A stretch of DNA of 64,000 bases. Source: Rhizobium rhizogenes NBRC 13257. GTDB lineage: Bacteria; Pseudomonadota; Alphaproteobacteria; Rhizobiales; Rhizobiaceae. The notes under the pieces were generated by a model. The model was given only the letters and a program-made list of their open reading frames with translations. It was not told the DNA's origin and did not search any database. Shown here one piece after another: positions 21,393 to 30,271 of the stretch (positions within the stretch are counted from its first letter, which is position 1; every line of letters begins with the position of its first letter). The stretch is taken from the NCBI RefSeq assembly GCF_000696095.1, contig NZ_BAYX01000001.1, positions 248,001-312,000 on the forward strand, written 5' to 3'. The translations under genes and the position numbers were made by a program.

Positions 21393-22964
21393 ATGTCTGA
21401 TTACACAGACTTAGACAAGAAAGAGGATGTGCATATCCTGCACTCCATGGGCTATGCCCAGGAGTTGGAACGGCGCATGAGCTCGTTTTCGAATTTTGCG
21501 GTATCCTTTTCGATTATTTGTATTCTTTCCGGTGGTATCAATTCGCTTGCCCAGGCAACGTCAGGCGCAGGCGGTGCGGCAATCGGCATCGGCTGGCCGG
21601 TCGGTTGCTTTATTTCCCTCGTCTTTGCCGTTGCGATGGCGCAGATCAGTTCGGCCTATCCGACAGCGGGCGGCCTCTATCACTGGGGCTCTATCCTCGG
21701 TAACCGCTTCACCGGCTGGCTGACCGCCTGGTTCAACCTTCTCGGCCTCGTCACGGTTCTCGGCGCGATCAATGTCGGCACCTACTACTTCTTCATCGGC
21801 GCCTTCGGCGGCTATTTCGGCATGACCGATACGACCTTGGTCCGCATGGTGTTCCTGGTCGTCATCACCGGCCTTCAGGCGTTGGTGAACCATATGGGTA
21901 TCGGACTGACGGCGAAGCTGACCGACTTTTCCGGCTATCTGATCTTTGCAACGTCGATCGCACTGGCAATCGTGTGCCTGCTCGCTGCACCCTCCTATGA
22001 CTTTGCCCGCCTGTTCACCTTCACGAACTACTCGGGCGTGGCAACGATTGCAGCCGACGGCACGGCGACCGGCGCTCCGGTCTGGCCGCAGGTTTCCACC
22101 TTCTGGGTCTTCGCTCTCGGTCTGCTGCTGCCGATCTACACGATCACCGGCTATGACGCTTCGGCGCATACGTCGGAAGAGACCGTCAAGGCGGCTCATT
22201 CCGTTCCCCGCGGCATGGTGGCCTCCGTGCTTTGGTCGGCATTGTTCGGCTACATCATGCTGTGCTCTTTCGTCCTGATGCTCCCAAACATGGACGATGC
22301 CGCAAAGCAGGGCTGGAACGTGTTCTTCTGGGCGATGGATGCTCAGGTGAACCCGATCATCAAGGACATCCTGTATTTCCTGATCTTCATCAGCCAGTGG
22401 CTGTGCGGCCTGGCGACGGTAACGTCGGTCTCGCGCATGATCTTCGCGTTCTCGCGTGACGGCGGCCTTCCGGCTTCCAAGGCACTCTCCAAGGTCAGCC
22501 CGAAATACCGTACGCCGGTTTCGGCGATCTGGGCCGGTTCGATCCTTTCGGTGCTGTTCGTCTGGGGTTCCTCGCTGGTCTCGATCGGTGATACGCCTGT
22601 CTACAGCATCGTCGTTTCGTGCACCGTCATCTTCCTGTTCTTCTCCTTCGCGATCCCGATCACGCTCGGCCTGTTCGCATGGGGCACGTCGAAGTGGGAC
22701 AAGATGGGACCGTGGAACCTCGGCGAGGGGCTGTTCAAGCTCTTTGCCGTGCTGACGGTCATCGCGATGATCATCATCTTCGTTCTCGGCATTCAACCGC
22801 CGAATGACTGGGCCGGTATCATTACCGTCGGCTTCCTCGTGCTGACGGCAATCGTCTGGTTCGGTCTCGAGCGCCGCCGCTTCAAGGGCCCGCCGATTGG
22901 TGATGCGATCGCCAAGCGCAAGGCTGATATTGCAGCGGCAGAAGCGGCTGTCGGCGAAAGCTGA
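21393..22964 (+). CDS. APC-superfamily amino acid/amine permease
   Basis: A 523-residue inner-membrane transporter with about twelve hydrophobic helices, starting at ATG 21393 after AGGGGGAATG. SIICILSGGINSLAQATSGA (helix 1, about 41-60) carries the unwound substrate-binding segment of APC transporters, and YPTAGGLYHWG near 90 is typical of the GABA/choline/polyamine-type (ACT) subfamily. The ITGYDASAHTSEET segment near 251 is the conserved helix 6 motif. It probably imports the amine or amino alcohol used by the downstream ligase and dehydrogenases. Confidence 0.9.
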   Translation: MSDYTDLDKKEDVHILHSMGYAQELERRMSSFSNFAVSFSIICILSGGINSLAQATSGAGGAAIGIGWPVGCFISLVFAVAMAQISSAYPTAGGLYHWGSILGNRFTGWLTAWFNLLGLVTVLGAINVGTYYFFIGAFGGYFGMTDTTLVRMVFLVVITGLQALVNHMGIGLTAKLTDFSGYLIFATSIALAIVCLLAAPSYDFARLFTFTNYSGVATIAADGTATGAPVWPQVSTFWVFALGLLLPIYTITGYDASAHTSEETVKAAHSVPRGMVASVLWSALFGYIMLCSFVLMLPNMDDAAKQGWNVFFWAMDAQVNPIIKDILYFLIFISQWLCGLATVTSVSRMIFAFSRDGGLPASKALSKVSPKYRTPVSAIWAGSILSVLFVWGSSLVSIGDTPVYSIVVSCTVIFLFFSFAIPITLGLFAWGTSKWDKMGPWNLGEGLFKLFAVLTVIAMIIIFVLGIQPPNDWAGIITVGFLVLTAIVWFGLERRRFKGPPIGDAIAKRKADIAAAEAAVGES

Positions 22965-22990
22965 GGGTCGGACTATACGTCCCAAAATCA

Positions 22991-23017
22991 TGAGGCCGCA
23001 TCCGTGCGGCCTCTTTC
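22991..23017 (+). terminator. Hairpin between permease and ligase genes
   Basis: A 9-bp perfect stem, GAGGCCGCA with TGCGGCCTC and a TCCG loop, is followed by TTTC. It may terminate part of the transcripts of the permease unit or act as an mRNA processing site; the next gene starts 90 bases on, on the same strand. Confidence 0.6.
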
Positions 23018-23106
23018 ACCGGCACAAACGCGGCGCCTCCCGTCAGGGAATGTGGTTTTGTCGTTTTGTTGTCCGATGCCACCATTAATGTTCAGGCGGA
23101 TCAAAC

Positions 23107-24477
23107 ATGAGCACTAGCTATACGCTCGACGACCTCAGACTGGATGTGGCCGAGGGTCGCATCGATACGGTTCTGGCATGCCAGGTGGATATGCAGGGCC
23201 GCCTGATGGGCAAACGATTCCAGGCGGAATTCTTTGTCGAAAGCGCCTGGAAGGAAACGCATAGCTGCAACTATCTGCAGGCGACCGACATCGAGATGGA
23301 AACCGTCTCCGGCTACAAGTCGACAAGCTGGGAGAAGGGCTATGGCGACTACACGATGAAGCCGGATCTCTCCACGCTTCGCCGTATTCCTTGGCTCGAA
23401 GGCACGGCGCTCGTGCTCTGTGACGTGCTCGATCATCACACGCACGAAGAAGTGGCTCACTCCCCGCGTGCCATCCTCAAGAAGCAGGTCAAGCGTCTCG
23501 AAGCGCTGGGCATGAAGGCCTATATGGCCTCGGAGCTCGAATTCTTCCTGTTCGACCAAACCTATGACAGCGCCCGCGAATCCGGCTATCGCAACCTCAA
23601 TCTCGTCAGCGGCTACAATGAAGATTACCACATCTTCCAGACCACCAAGGAAGAGGATGTGATGCGGGCGATCCGCAAGGGCTTGCAGGGCGCCGAGATC
23701 CCGGTCGAAAACTCCAAGGGTGAGGCCTCGGCCGGCCAGGAGGAAATCAACGTTCGCTATGCCGACGCGCTTGATATGGCCGACCGCCATGCGATCATCA
23801 AGAACGGCTGCAAGGAGATTGCCTGGGCAAAGGGCAAGGCCATCACCTTCCTGGCGAAGTGGAACTACAGCGCCGCCGGCAGCTCGTCGCATATCCACCA
23901 GTCGCTGTGGAGCGCCGACGGCAAGACACCGCTGTTCTTCGACAAGGAAGCAGAGCATGGCATGACGCTGCTGATGAAGCATTACGTCGCCGGGCTTTTG
24001 AACCATGCCAGCGAGATCACCTATTTCCTCGCGCCCTATATCAACTCCTACAAGCGTTTCGTCGCAGGCACCTTCGCGCCCACCAAGGCGATCTGGAGCA
24101 CGGACAACCGCACGGCGGGCTATCGTCTCTGCGGTGCGGAGACCAAGAGCATCCGCATCGAATGCCGCGTCGGCGGCTCGGATCTCAATCCCTATCTCGC
24201 CTTTGCCGCGCTGATCGCCGCCGGTCTCGACGGCATCGAGAACAAGCTTGAGCTGGAAGCGCCTTTCGTCGGCGACGCCTATGGTGCCCGCGAGGTTCGC
24301 GAAATTCCGCGCACGCTGCGCGATGCCGCTGTGGCGTTGTCGGGCTCGAAGATGCTGCGCGCAGCCTTCGGCGACGAGGTCATCGATCACTATACTCGCG
24401 CTGCCGAATGGGAGCAGGAGGAATATGACCGCCGCATCACGGATTGGGAGGTGGCGCGCGGATTCGAAAGGGCGTAA
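23107..24477 (+). CDS. Glutamine synthetase-family ligase (gamma-glutamyl-amine synthetase-like)
   Basis: A 456-residue glutamine-synthetase fold protein. The beta-grasp N-domain ends near 110. The catalytic domain contains ASELEFFLFD near 143 (metal Glu residues), GQEEINVRY near 212, GSSSHIHQSLW near 258 with the metal His, and NSYKRFVAGTFAPTKAIWS near 314 with DNRTAGYR. The Arg and Glu positions of the family are retained. Length, divergence from housekeeping GlnA and its neighbours point to ATP-dependent gamma-glutamylation of an amine (PuuA, IpuC or GlnA4 type) and not ammonia assimilation. The acceptor amine is not determined. Confidence 0.88.
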   Translation: MSTSYTLDDLRLDVAEGRIDTVLACQVDMQGRLMGKRFQAEFFVESAWKETHSCNYLQATDIEMETVSGYKSTSWEKGYGDYTMKPDLSTLRRIPWLEGTALVLCDVLDHHTHEEVAHSPRAILKKQVKRLEALGMKAYMASELEFFLFDQTYDSARESGYRNLNLVSGYNEDYHIFQTTKEEDVMRAIRKGLQGAEIPVENSKGEASAGQEEINVRYADALDMADRHAIIKNGCKEIAWAKGKAITFLAKWNYSAAGSSSHIHQSLWSADGKTPLFFDKEAEHGMTLLMKHYVAGLLNHASEITYFLAPYINSYKRFVAGTFAPTKAIWSTDNRTAGYRLCGAETKSIRIECRVGGSDLNPYLAFAALIAAGLDGIENKLELEAPFVGDAYGAREVREIPRTLRDAAVALSGSKMLRAAFGDEVIDHYTRAAEWEQEEYDRRITDWEVARGFERA

Positions 24478-24496
24478 GCCTGCCGTTGATTATGAG

Positions 24497-24531
24497 CCCT
24501 GCCCAATTTTCGTCGCCGGACGAGGGCAGGG
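24497..24531 (+). other. Intra-operon hairpin upstream of the aldehyde dehydrogenase gene
   Basis: CCCTGCCC (24497-24504) pairs perfectly with GGGCAGGG (24524-24531), with an inner TCGTC/GACGA helix. It lies in the 160-base gap between the ligase and the aldehyde dehydrogenase and has no T-run. Confidence 0.5.
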
Positions 24532-24637
24532 AAGGGGGCTGCAGCGAAGCGCTTCTTTCGGCGGCGCAGGACTTGCGGGAACCTTCTTCGCGGCCAGCCG
24601 AAAATATGTTCGTGACTATAAAAACAGGATTTCGATC

Positions 24638-26023
24638 ATGACCATGATCACATGTGTATCACCCGTGAACGGCGAGGTTTATGCGGAGCGCCCGGCGCTG
24701 TCGCTGGAAGCCGCCAAGGATGTGGTGACCCGCGCCCGCAAGGCGCAGAAGGACTGGGCGCGCCGTCCGCTGGAGGACCGCGTTCAGCTGGTGCTGAAGG
24801 GTGTCGCGCGCCTAAACGAGATGGCCGATGTCGTCGTGCCGGAGTTGACCTGGCAGATGGGTCGCCCGATCAAGTATGGCGGTGAGTATCGCGGCTTCAA
24901 TGAGCGCTCCAACTATGTCGCCTCGATCGCAGCCGATGCGCTGGCGCCGCTGGTGGTGGAAGACAGTGCGAATTTTGCGCGGCGCATCGAGCGCGAACCG
25001 CATGGCGTCGTCTTCGTCATCGCGCCGTGGAACTATCCCTATATGACGGCCATCAATACGGTCGCTCCGGCGCTGATGGCCGGCAATACTGTCATCCTGA
25101 AGCATGCCAGCCAGACGCTTCTGGTCGGCGAGCGGCTGGTGCAGGCCTTTGTCGAAGTCGGCGTTCCCACCGATGTTTTCCAGAACGTCTTTCTCGATCA
25201 CGCCACGACCTCGGCCCTGATCGCCGCCGGCAGCTTCAATTTCGTCAATTTCACCGGTTCGGTCGAAGGCGGCCGCTCGATTGAGCGTGCTGCCGCCGGC
25301 ACCTTCACCAGCCTCGGCCTCGAGCTTGGCGGCAAGGATCCGGGCTATGTCATGGAAGACGCCGACCTGGAGGCCGCCGTCGACACGCTGATGGACGGCG
25401 CTACCTTCAATTCCGGACAGTGCTGCTGTGGCATCGAGCGCATCTATGTGCATGAATCGCTCTATGACGCCTTCGTCGAGAAGTCGGTTGCCTGGGTGTC
25501 AAACTACAAGCTCGGCAACCCACTCGATCCGGAAACTACGCTCGGACCGATGGCGCATAAGCGCTTCGCCAAGGTGGTGCGCGAGCAGATTGCCGATGCC
25601 GTTGCCAAGGGTGCCAAGGCGTTGGTCGATCCCAAGCTTTTTCCGGCCGATGACGGCGGCGCCTATCTCGCGCCGCAGATCCTCGTCAATGTCGATCACT
25701 CCATGGCCTTCATGCGCGAGGAAACCTTCGGTCCGGCCGTGGGTATCATGAAGGTCAAGAACGACGCGGAAGCGCTGGAGTTGATGAACGACAGCCCCTA
25801 TGGCCTGACGGCGTCGCTCTGGACCAAGGATGTCGAGCGCGCCTCGCGCATCGGCCGCGACATCGAAACCGGCACCGTCTTCATGAACCGTGCAGATTAT
25901 CTCGACCCGGCGCTGTGCTGGACCGGCGTCAAGGAAACGGGCCGCGGCGGTTCGCTCTCCGTCATCGGCTTCCACAATCTGACGCGCCCGAAATCCTACC
26001 ATCTGAAGAAAGTAACAGCATGA
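24638..26023 (+). CDS. NAD(P)-dependent aldehyde dehydrogenase
   Basis: A 461-residue aldehyde dehydrogenase. The start at ATG 24638 follows the reading frame where homology begins (SPVNGEVYAERPALSLE). IAPWNYPYMTAINTVAPALM near 127-146 is the cofactor-binding motif, LELGGKDPGYVM near 228 contains the general-base Glu, and GQCCCGIERI near 260 contains the catalytic Cys (about 263). Its stop overlaps the ATG of the alcohol dehydrogenase. The pairing suggests oxidation of an alcohol to an acid through an aldehyde. Confidence 0.92.
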   Translation: MTMITCVSPVNGEVYAERPALSLEAAKDVVTRARKAQKDWARRPLEDRVQLVLKGVARLNEMADVVVPELTWQMGRPIKYGGEYRGFNERSNYVASIAADALAPLVVEDSANFARRIEREPHGVVFVIAPWNYPYMTAINTVAPALMAGNTVILKHASQTLLVGERLVQAFVEVGVPTDVFQNVFLDHATTSALIAAGSFNFVNFTGSVEGGRSIERAAAGTFTSLGLELGGKDPGYVMEDADLEAAVDTLMDGATFNSGQCCCGIERIYVHESLYDAFVEKSVAWVSNYKLGNPLDPETTLGPMAHKRFAKVVREQIADAVAKGAKALVDPKLFPADDGGAYLAPQILVNVDHSMAFMREETFGPAVGIMKVKNDAEALELMNDSPYGLTASLWTKDVERASRIGRDIETGTVFMNRADYLDPALCWTGVKETGRGGSLSVIGFHNLTRPKSYHLKKVTA

Positions 26024-27168
26024 GCACTATCTCAGCCAATTGGAGCTATCCCACCGCCTTCAAGCTCGGTCGTGGCCGGATCACGGAACTGGCGGATGCC
26101 TGCAAGAGCCTGGGGATCAAGAAGCCGCTGCTGATCACTGACCGGGGTCTTGCCTCGATGGCGATCACCAAGACGGCGCTGGACATTCTCGAGGATGCCG
26201 GCCTTGGCCGCGCCATCTTCGCCGATGTCGACCCCAATCCGAACGAGAAGAACCTCGAGGCGGGCGTCAAGGCGTTCAAGGATGGCGGTCATGACGGCGT
26301 CGTTGCCTTCGGTGGCGGCTCTGGTCTCGATCTCGGCAAGTGCGTCGCCTTCATGGCGGGCCAGACGCGTCCGGTCTGGGATTTTGAGGACATCGGCGAC
26401 TGGTGGACCCGCGCCAATGTCGAAGGTATTGCCCCGATCGTAGCTGTGCCGACGACCGCCGGCACCGGCTCGGAAGTTGGCCGCGCCAGCGTCATCACCA
26501 ATTCCCAAACGCATGTGAAGAAGATCATCTTCCATCCGAAGTTCCTGCCGGGCGTCGTCATCGCCGATCCGGAACTGACGGTCGGCATGCCGAAGGTCAT
26601 CACCGCCGGCACCGGCATGGATGCGTTCGCGCATTGCCTGGAAGCCTATTCCTCGCCCTTCTATCATCCGATGTCGGCCGGTATCGCGCTGGAAGGCATG
26701 CGGCTTGTCAAGGAATTCCTGCCGCGTGCCTATAAGGAAGGCACCGACCTTGAAGCTCGCGCCAACATGATGAGCGCTGCCGCCATGGGCGCGGTTGCCT
26801 TCCAGAAGGGTCTCGGCGCCATTCATGCGCTGTCGCATCCGATCGGCGCCGTCTACAACACCCATCACGGCATGACCAATGCCGTCGTCATGCCGGCTGT
26901 CCTGCGCTTCAACCGCAAGGTCATCGAAGACAAGATCGCCCGCGCCGCCGCATATCTCGGCATTTCCGGCGGTTTCGACGGCTTTTATGATTATGTGCTG
27001 CAACTGCGCGCTGAACTCGGCGTTCCCGAAAGCCTCTCGGCGATGGGCATCGCGCCCGACCGGATCGATGAACTCTCGGCCATGGCGATCGAAGATCCGA
27101 GCGCCGGTGGCAATCCGGTGCCGATGACGCTGGAAAACACCAAGGCGCTGTTCCGCGATTGCTTCTGA
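26020..27168 (+). CDS. Iron-containing alcohol dehydrogenase
   Basis: A 382-residue group III (iron-activated) alcohol dehydrogenase. The NAD motif GGGSGLDLGK starts near 98. The metal ligands are apparent in GMDAFAHCLEAYSS near 198-211, IHALSHPIGAVYNTHHG near 267-283, including the two His stretches. It begins at ATG 26020, which overlaps the aldehyde dehydrogenase stop by four bases, so the two are coupled. It would oxidise the terminal hydroxyl of the pathway intermediate. It is the last gene of the operon, followed by a strong terminator. Confidence 0.92.
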   Translation: MSTISANWSYPTAFKLGRGRITELADACKSLGIKKPLLITDRGLASMAITKTALDILEDAGLGRAIFADVDPNPNEKNLEAGVKAFKDGGHDGVVAFGGGSGLDLGKCVAFMAGQTRPVWDFEDIGDWWTRANVEGIAPIVAVPTTAGTGSEVGRASVITNSQTHVKKIIFHPKFLPGVVIADPELTVGMPKVITAGTGMDAFAHCLEAYSSPFYHPMSAGIALEGMRLVKEFLPRAYKEGTDLEARANMMSAAAMGAVAFQKGLGAIHALSHPIGAVYNTHHGMTNAVVMPAVLRFNRKVIEDKIARAAAYLGISGGFDGFYDYVLQLRAELGVPESLSAMGIAPDRIDELSAMAIEDPSAGGNPVPMTLENTKALFRDCF

Positions 27169-27220
27169 AAGAACATCGGTGCTCTTTGACTGGATTGCGG
27201 CGCATCGACCATCTTAAGAT

Positions 27221-27264
27221 AACAAAAGGGCCGCCGGGAGATCTCCCGGCGGCCCTTTTGTTTG
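27221..27264. terminator. Bidirectional intrinsic terminator
   Basis: A near-perfect palindrome, AAAAGGGCCGCCGGGAG with its complement across GATC, is flanked by A-run and T-run (CAAAAGGG ... CCCTTTTGTTTG). It sits between the convergent alcohol dehydrogenase and L,D-transpeptidase genes and can serve both. Confidence 0.93.
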
Positions 27265-27277
27265 TTTGGACTGCCAA

Positions 27278-28696
27278 TCAATCCACGAATTCGACGACCA
27301 CGCCGGGCTTGACCATCTTCGCGAGTGCGGTTGCGTCCCAGTTGGTGAGGCGCACACAGCCGTGGCTCTGCGACTTGCCGATCTTCGAGGGTTCGGGCGT
27401 GCCATGGATGCCGTAGGTCGGCTTCGATAGCGCCATCCAGACAACCCCGACCGGGCCGTTCGGCCCCGGCGGGATGTCGAGAATCTTGTCGTTGGCGCCC
27501 TGCTTGAAATTGATCTTCGGATTATAGGTGTAGCCCGGGTTGAAGGCGACGCGCTCGACCGTGACCGTGCCGGACGGCGAGGGCGTGTCGGTCGAGCCGA
27601 TGCTGGCGGGATAAGCGGCGATCAGCGTGCCGTTGGCGTCATAGGCGAAAACCTGCTTGCGGCCCTTGTCGGCAAGAACCTTCGCGACAGTGCCGGTCTT
27701 GCTCGGTCCGGTATTGACCACCTTGATCGTGCTGCCCGGGACGGTGAAATCGACGCCCGGGTTCAGTTCCTTCAGATAGCCTTCATCCATATGGAAGCGT
27801 TCGGCCAGCATTTCCGTGGTCGAGGTATAGCCGAGCGATGGCATCTGGGCCTTTTCGGCATAGTCCTCCGGGATCGACGCGACATAAGGGCCGGCGGCGT
27901 CGGCGGGCGTGATCGTGTAATTGATGATCGGCATACCGCCCGACAGGCGCAGCTGCTCGAGGATCGAATCCGTATCCTTCGGATCAAGCGTCTGGCCGGT
28001 CATCTGCTGATAGGCGTAGATGGCCTTGGTGACATTGCCGCCCATGCGGCCGTCGATGGCGCCTGGCGAAATGCCCTGGCGAGCGAGGAAGACCTCGATC
28101 GCCGTGATCTCCATCTTCGACTTGCCCTTCAGCGTGATGACCGGTTCGGCCGGGGGCTTGCGCTGAATATCGGGCGTTTGCTGCGGATCGATCGAGGCAT
28201 AGTCGTTACTGTTCGGATTCGTCTGACCCTGCTGGGTTTGCGCGTCCGTATTCGGCTGGGCCTGATCGTCGAGCGGCACGCGCTGAATCGAGCTGTCGCG
28301 AGGGATGCCGCCGGTAATGACGCTGCTATCACTCCCGTCGCCGCGATACTGCCGATAGTCGCGGTAGCCGCCATTGTTGGAAAGCTGCGTGTCGCCATAG
28401 CGGCCGCCATCGCTGTAACCGTCGTCAGCCGGTGCCTGAGGGTAGTAGGTGCTGGCCCGCATCTCGGTGGCGACGACATTGCCGTAGCGGTCGACCAAGA
28501 CGCGCCGGCCACGCCCGTCGCGCGTTCTCACATAATCTTGCTCTGAATACTGATCGAGGATTCGCCCGTCCGGCGTGACCAGAACGACATCGTTGCTCCC
28601 GCCGCGATAATACTGCGCCTGCGCATCGGTCAATGCGAGAGCTGATGCCGTGGCCACCAGGGCCAAAGAAAGGCTTATTTTCAGTAACCGGTTCAC
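27278..28696 (-). CDS. L,D-transpeptidase (YkuD-family) with peptidoglycan-binding domain
   Basis: A 472-residue exported cell-wall cross-linking enzyme. I place the start at GTG 28696, giving a signal peptide (about 1-26, ending ADAQA-like). A Tyr/Gly/Asp-rich, low-complexity segment (about 30-170) follows. Then comes a peptidoglycan_binding_1 repeat (IEVFLARQGISPGAIDGRMG near 205), a LysM-like stretch near 300, and the YkuD catalytic domain with HGTPEPSKIGKSQSHGCVRL, catalytic Cys at 447. Such enzymes make 3-3 cross-links or attach proteins to peptidoglycan in rhizobia. An upstream ATG at about 28738 would add a few residues before the signal peptide and is less likely. Confidence 0.9.
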   Translation of the reverse strand: MNRLLKISLSLALVATASALALTDAQAQYYRGGSNDVVLVTPDGRILDQYSEQDYVRTRDGRGRRVLVDRYGNVVATEMRASTYYPQAPADDGYSDGGRYGDTQLSNNGGYRDYRQYRGDGSDSSVITGGIPRDSSIQRVPLDDQAQPNTDAQTQQGQTNPNSNDYASIDPQQTPDIQRKPPAEPVITLKGKSKMEITAIEVFLARQGISPGAIDGRMGGNVTKAIYAYQQMTGQTLDPKDTDSILEQLRLSGGMPIINYTITPADAAGPYVASIPEDYAEKAQMPSLGYTSTTEMLAERFHMDEGYLKELNPGVDFTVPGSTIKVVNTGPSKTGTVAKVLADKGRKQVFAYDANGTLIAAYPASIGSTDTPSPSGTVTVERVAFNPGYTYNPKINFKQGANDKILDIPPGPNGPVGVVWMALSKPTYGIHGTPEPSKIGKSQSHGCVRLTNWDATALAKMVKPGVVVEFVD

Positions 28697-28922
28697 GTCA
28701 GTCGAATCCTCGGATGATGGCTGCGCCGACACACACATGGTAATTTTGACACTAGTGTGGAATCTAAGATTATCATGCTGAATAAAATATAAAAATTTGT
28801 GTGATGAAGGCGTCAAGTTAACGTTCGGTAAGAGAAATCGCCATTTATTCTTGCCGCGCGCCATTTCGAGACCACTTTCGGATGGGGGCCAATCTGACGC
28901 CGACCAGGGAGAATTGCGAGAC

Positions 28923-29762
28923 ATGATCGACTTTGCCGCGGCCAAGGGGCCGAAACTGACGCTCGACGAGGGCTCCGTGCTGGATATCGGCGCCTGCGTC
29001 GTCGACGGCAACAATCTCGCGCCGGGACGCGCCATTCCCGATGACGGCGATCCGCGCATCGATCACTCCCTGGAAGGTTTTCTCTTCACCTGCGGCCCGG
29101 ACCACATCCGTCATCCGCAGCCGATGTCGGGTGCTTTCGAGGGCAGGCGCTATCCGCTGCATGGTTCTTTCTCCTCGCACCCGGCCAAGATTCTCTGGAC
29201 CCGGTTCGAGAATGGTAATGCCGAATGCCGTGCCGATGTCGATATCCTAACCGCCGAAGGTCGAACGGCGCGGCTGGAGCGCCATTGGCGGATCGATGGT
29301 GCGACGGGCGAGGTTTCGCTTACGGATCGCGTCGTCAACACCAGCAGCGAGGCGATGCCGGTCTTTTTGATGTATCACATGAATGTCGGCGGCAAATGGT
29401 TCGATGACGGCGTGCGCCTTTCCGGGCAGATGCTGGAGAATGGCGGTTTTCCCTGGACTTTTGGTGAGGAGCATGGCGGGATCTTCTGCGTGCCGGCAGC
29501 GGGGAAAGGTGAGGATTGGTCCGAACTGAGCCTCGGGCCGATCGCCGCCATCGGCGGCAAGTCGCTGAGGGTACGGTTCGGCACGGAGACGCTGCCGTTC
29601 CTGCAGGTCTGGCGCAATCAGCGTGCGCCCGCTCATGTCCTCGGCATCGAGCCCGTATCGCATCGCTGGGTGTCGCGCGAGGAGCTGGAGGAAGCGGACG
29701 AATTCAATATTCTTCAGCCCGGCGAAGCCAGGAGTTTTACACTCAACTTTGCCTTCGTCTGA
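28923..29762 (+). CDS. DUF4432 / aldose 1-epimerase-like protein
   Basis: A 279-residue beta-sandwich protein of the DUF4432/galactose-mutarotase-like superfamily. YPLHGSFSSHPAKIL near 79 and YHMNVGG near 152 have the His residues expected at a sugar-binding site, and the C-terminal EARSFTLNFAFV closes the sandwich. The start is ATG 28923, inside a longer open frame. It probably binds or interconverts a sugar; no nearby gene fixes the substrate. Confidence 0.72.
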   Translation: MIDFAAAKGPKLTLDEGSVLDIGACVVDGNNLAPGRAIPDDGDPRIDHSLEGFLFTCGPDHIRHPQPMSGAFEGRRYPLHGSFSSHPAKILWTRFENGNAECRADVDILTAEGRTARLERHWRIDGATGEVSLTDRVVNTSSEAMPVFLMYHMNVGGKWFDDGVRLSGQMLENGGFPWTFGEEHGGIFCVPAAGKGEDWSELSLGPIAAIGGKSLRVRFGTETLPFLQVWRNQRAPAHVLGIEPVSHRWVSREELEEADEFNILQPGEARSFTLNFAFV

Positions 29763-29835
29763 GGGGCTTCAGCGGTTGACGCTCGCTTTGTGGCGGCGTA
29801 GATCATGGCCCTCGGTTTTATAGAGGAAGCGAACG

Positions 29836-30174
29836 ATGGATATCCGCCCGATCGACGACGAATACTCGGTTTCCGGCCAGATCAGCCTGGAGGATCTCGA
29901 CCAGATCAAGGCATTGGGTTTCAAGTCGCTCGTCTGCCATCGCCCGGACAATGAAAGCCCGGACCAGACGCCGTTCGCTGTCATCGAAGCACGCGCCAAG
30001 GAGCTTGGCCTCGAAATCACCCATGTGCCTGTCGGGCCGATGGGCGTGACCGAAGAGGCCGTGCAGGGCATGGTCGACGCGCTTGACGAGTTTCCGCGTC
30101 CGATGCTCGGCTATTGCCGCTCCGGGGCGCGCTCGACCGCTATCTATCAGAAGACGCATCATATTCGCGGCTGA
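29836..30174 (+). CDS. DUF442 (TIGR01244) phosphatase/sulfur-transferase-like protein
   Basis: A 112-residue protein of the Blh/DUF442 type. The dual-specificity-phosphatase-like fold is visible, with LVCHRPDNESPDQ near 35-47 and the catalytic P-loop YCRSGARS near 94-101 (Cys-x5-Arg). In other bacteria this domain is fused to a beta-lactamase-like sulfur dioxygenase and is linked to sulfide/persulfide handling. Here it is stand-alone with a GAGGAAGCG ribosome binding site. Confidence 0.82.
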   Translation: MDIRPIDDEYSVSGQISLEDLDQIKALGFKSLVCHRPDNESPDQTPFAVIEARAKELGLEITHVPVGPMGVTEEAVQGMVDALDEFPRPMLGYCRSGARSTAIYQKTHHIRG

Positions 30175-30204
30175 GCAGCCGCTTCCCGAACATAGAAGAG
30201 CTTT

Positions 30205-30232
30205 TGGGCGTTGCTGATAAGCAGCGCCCAGT
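30205..30232 (+). terminator. Hairpin after the DUF442 gene
   Basis: GGGCGTTGCT pairs with AGCAGCGCCC around a GATA loop in the gap before ridA. There is a T-rich flank on both sides but no long U-run. Confidence 0.5.
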
Positions 30233-30271
30233 TTGTGACCCGTCACTGGACAACATCAGGAGAGAGAAATC

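Noticed and set aside
21561..22991. 476-residue minus-strand open frame opposite the APC permease
   Set aside because: Composition is Arg/Asp/Gln/Glu-rich low complexity, as expected for the antisense of a hydrophobic membrane protein.
23107..24477. Possibility that this is housekeeping glutamine synthetase GlnA
   Set aside because: Neighbours (permease, aldehyde and alcohol dehydrogenases, amidohydrolase) and the divergent motifs favour a gamma-glutamyl-amine ligase.
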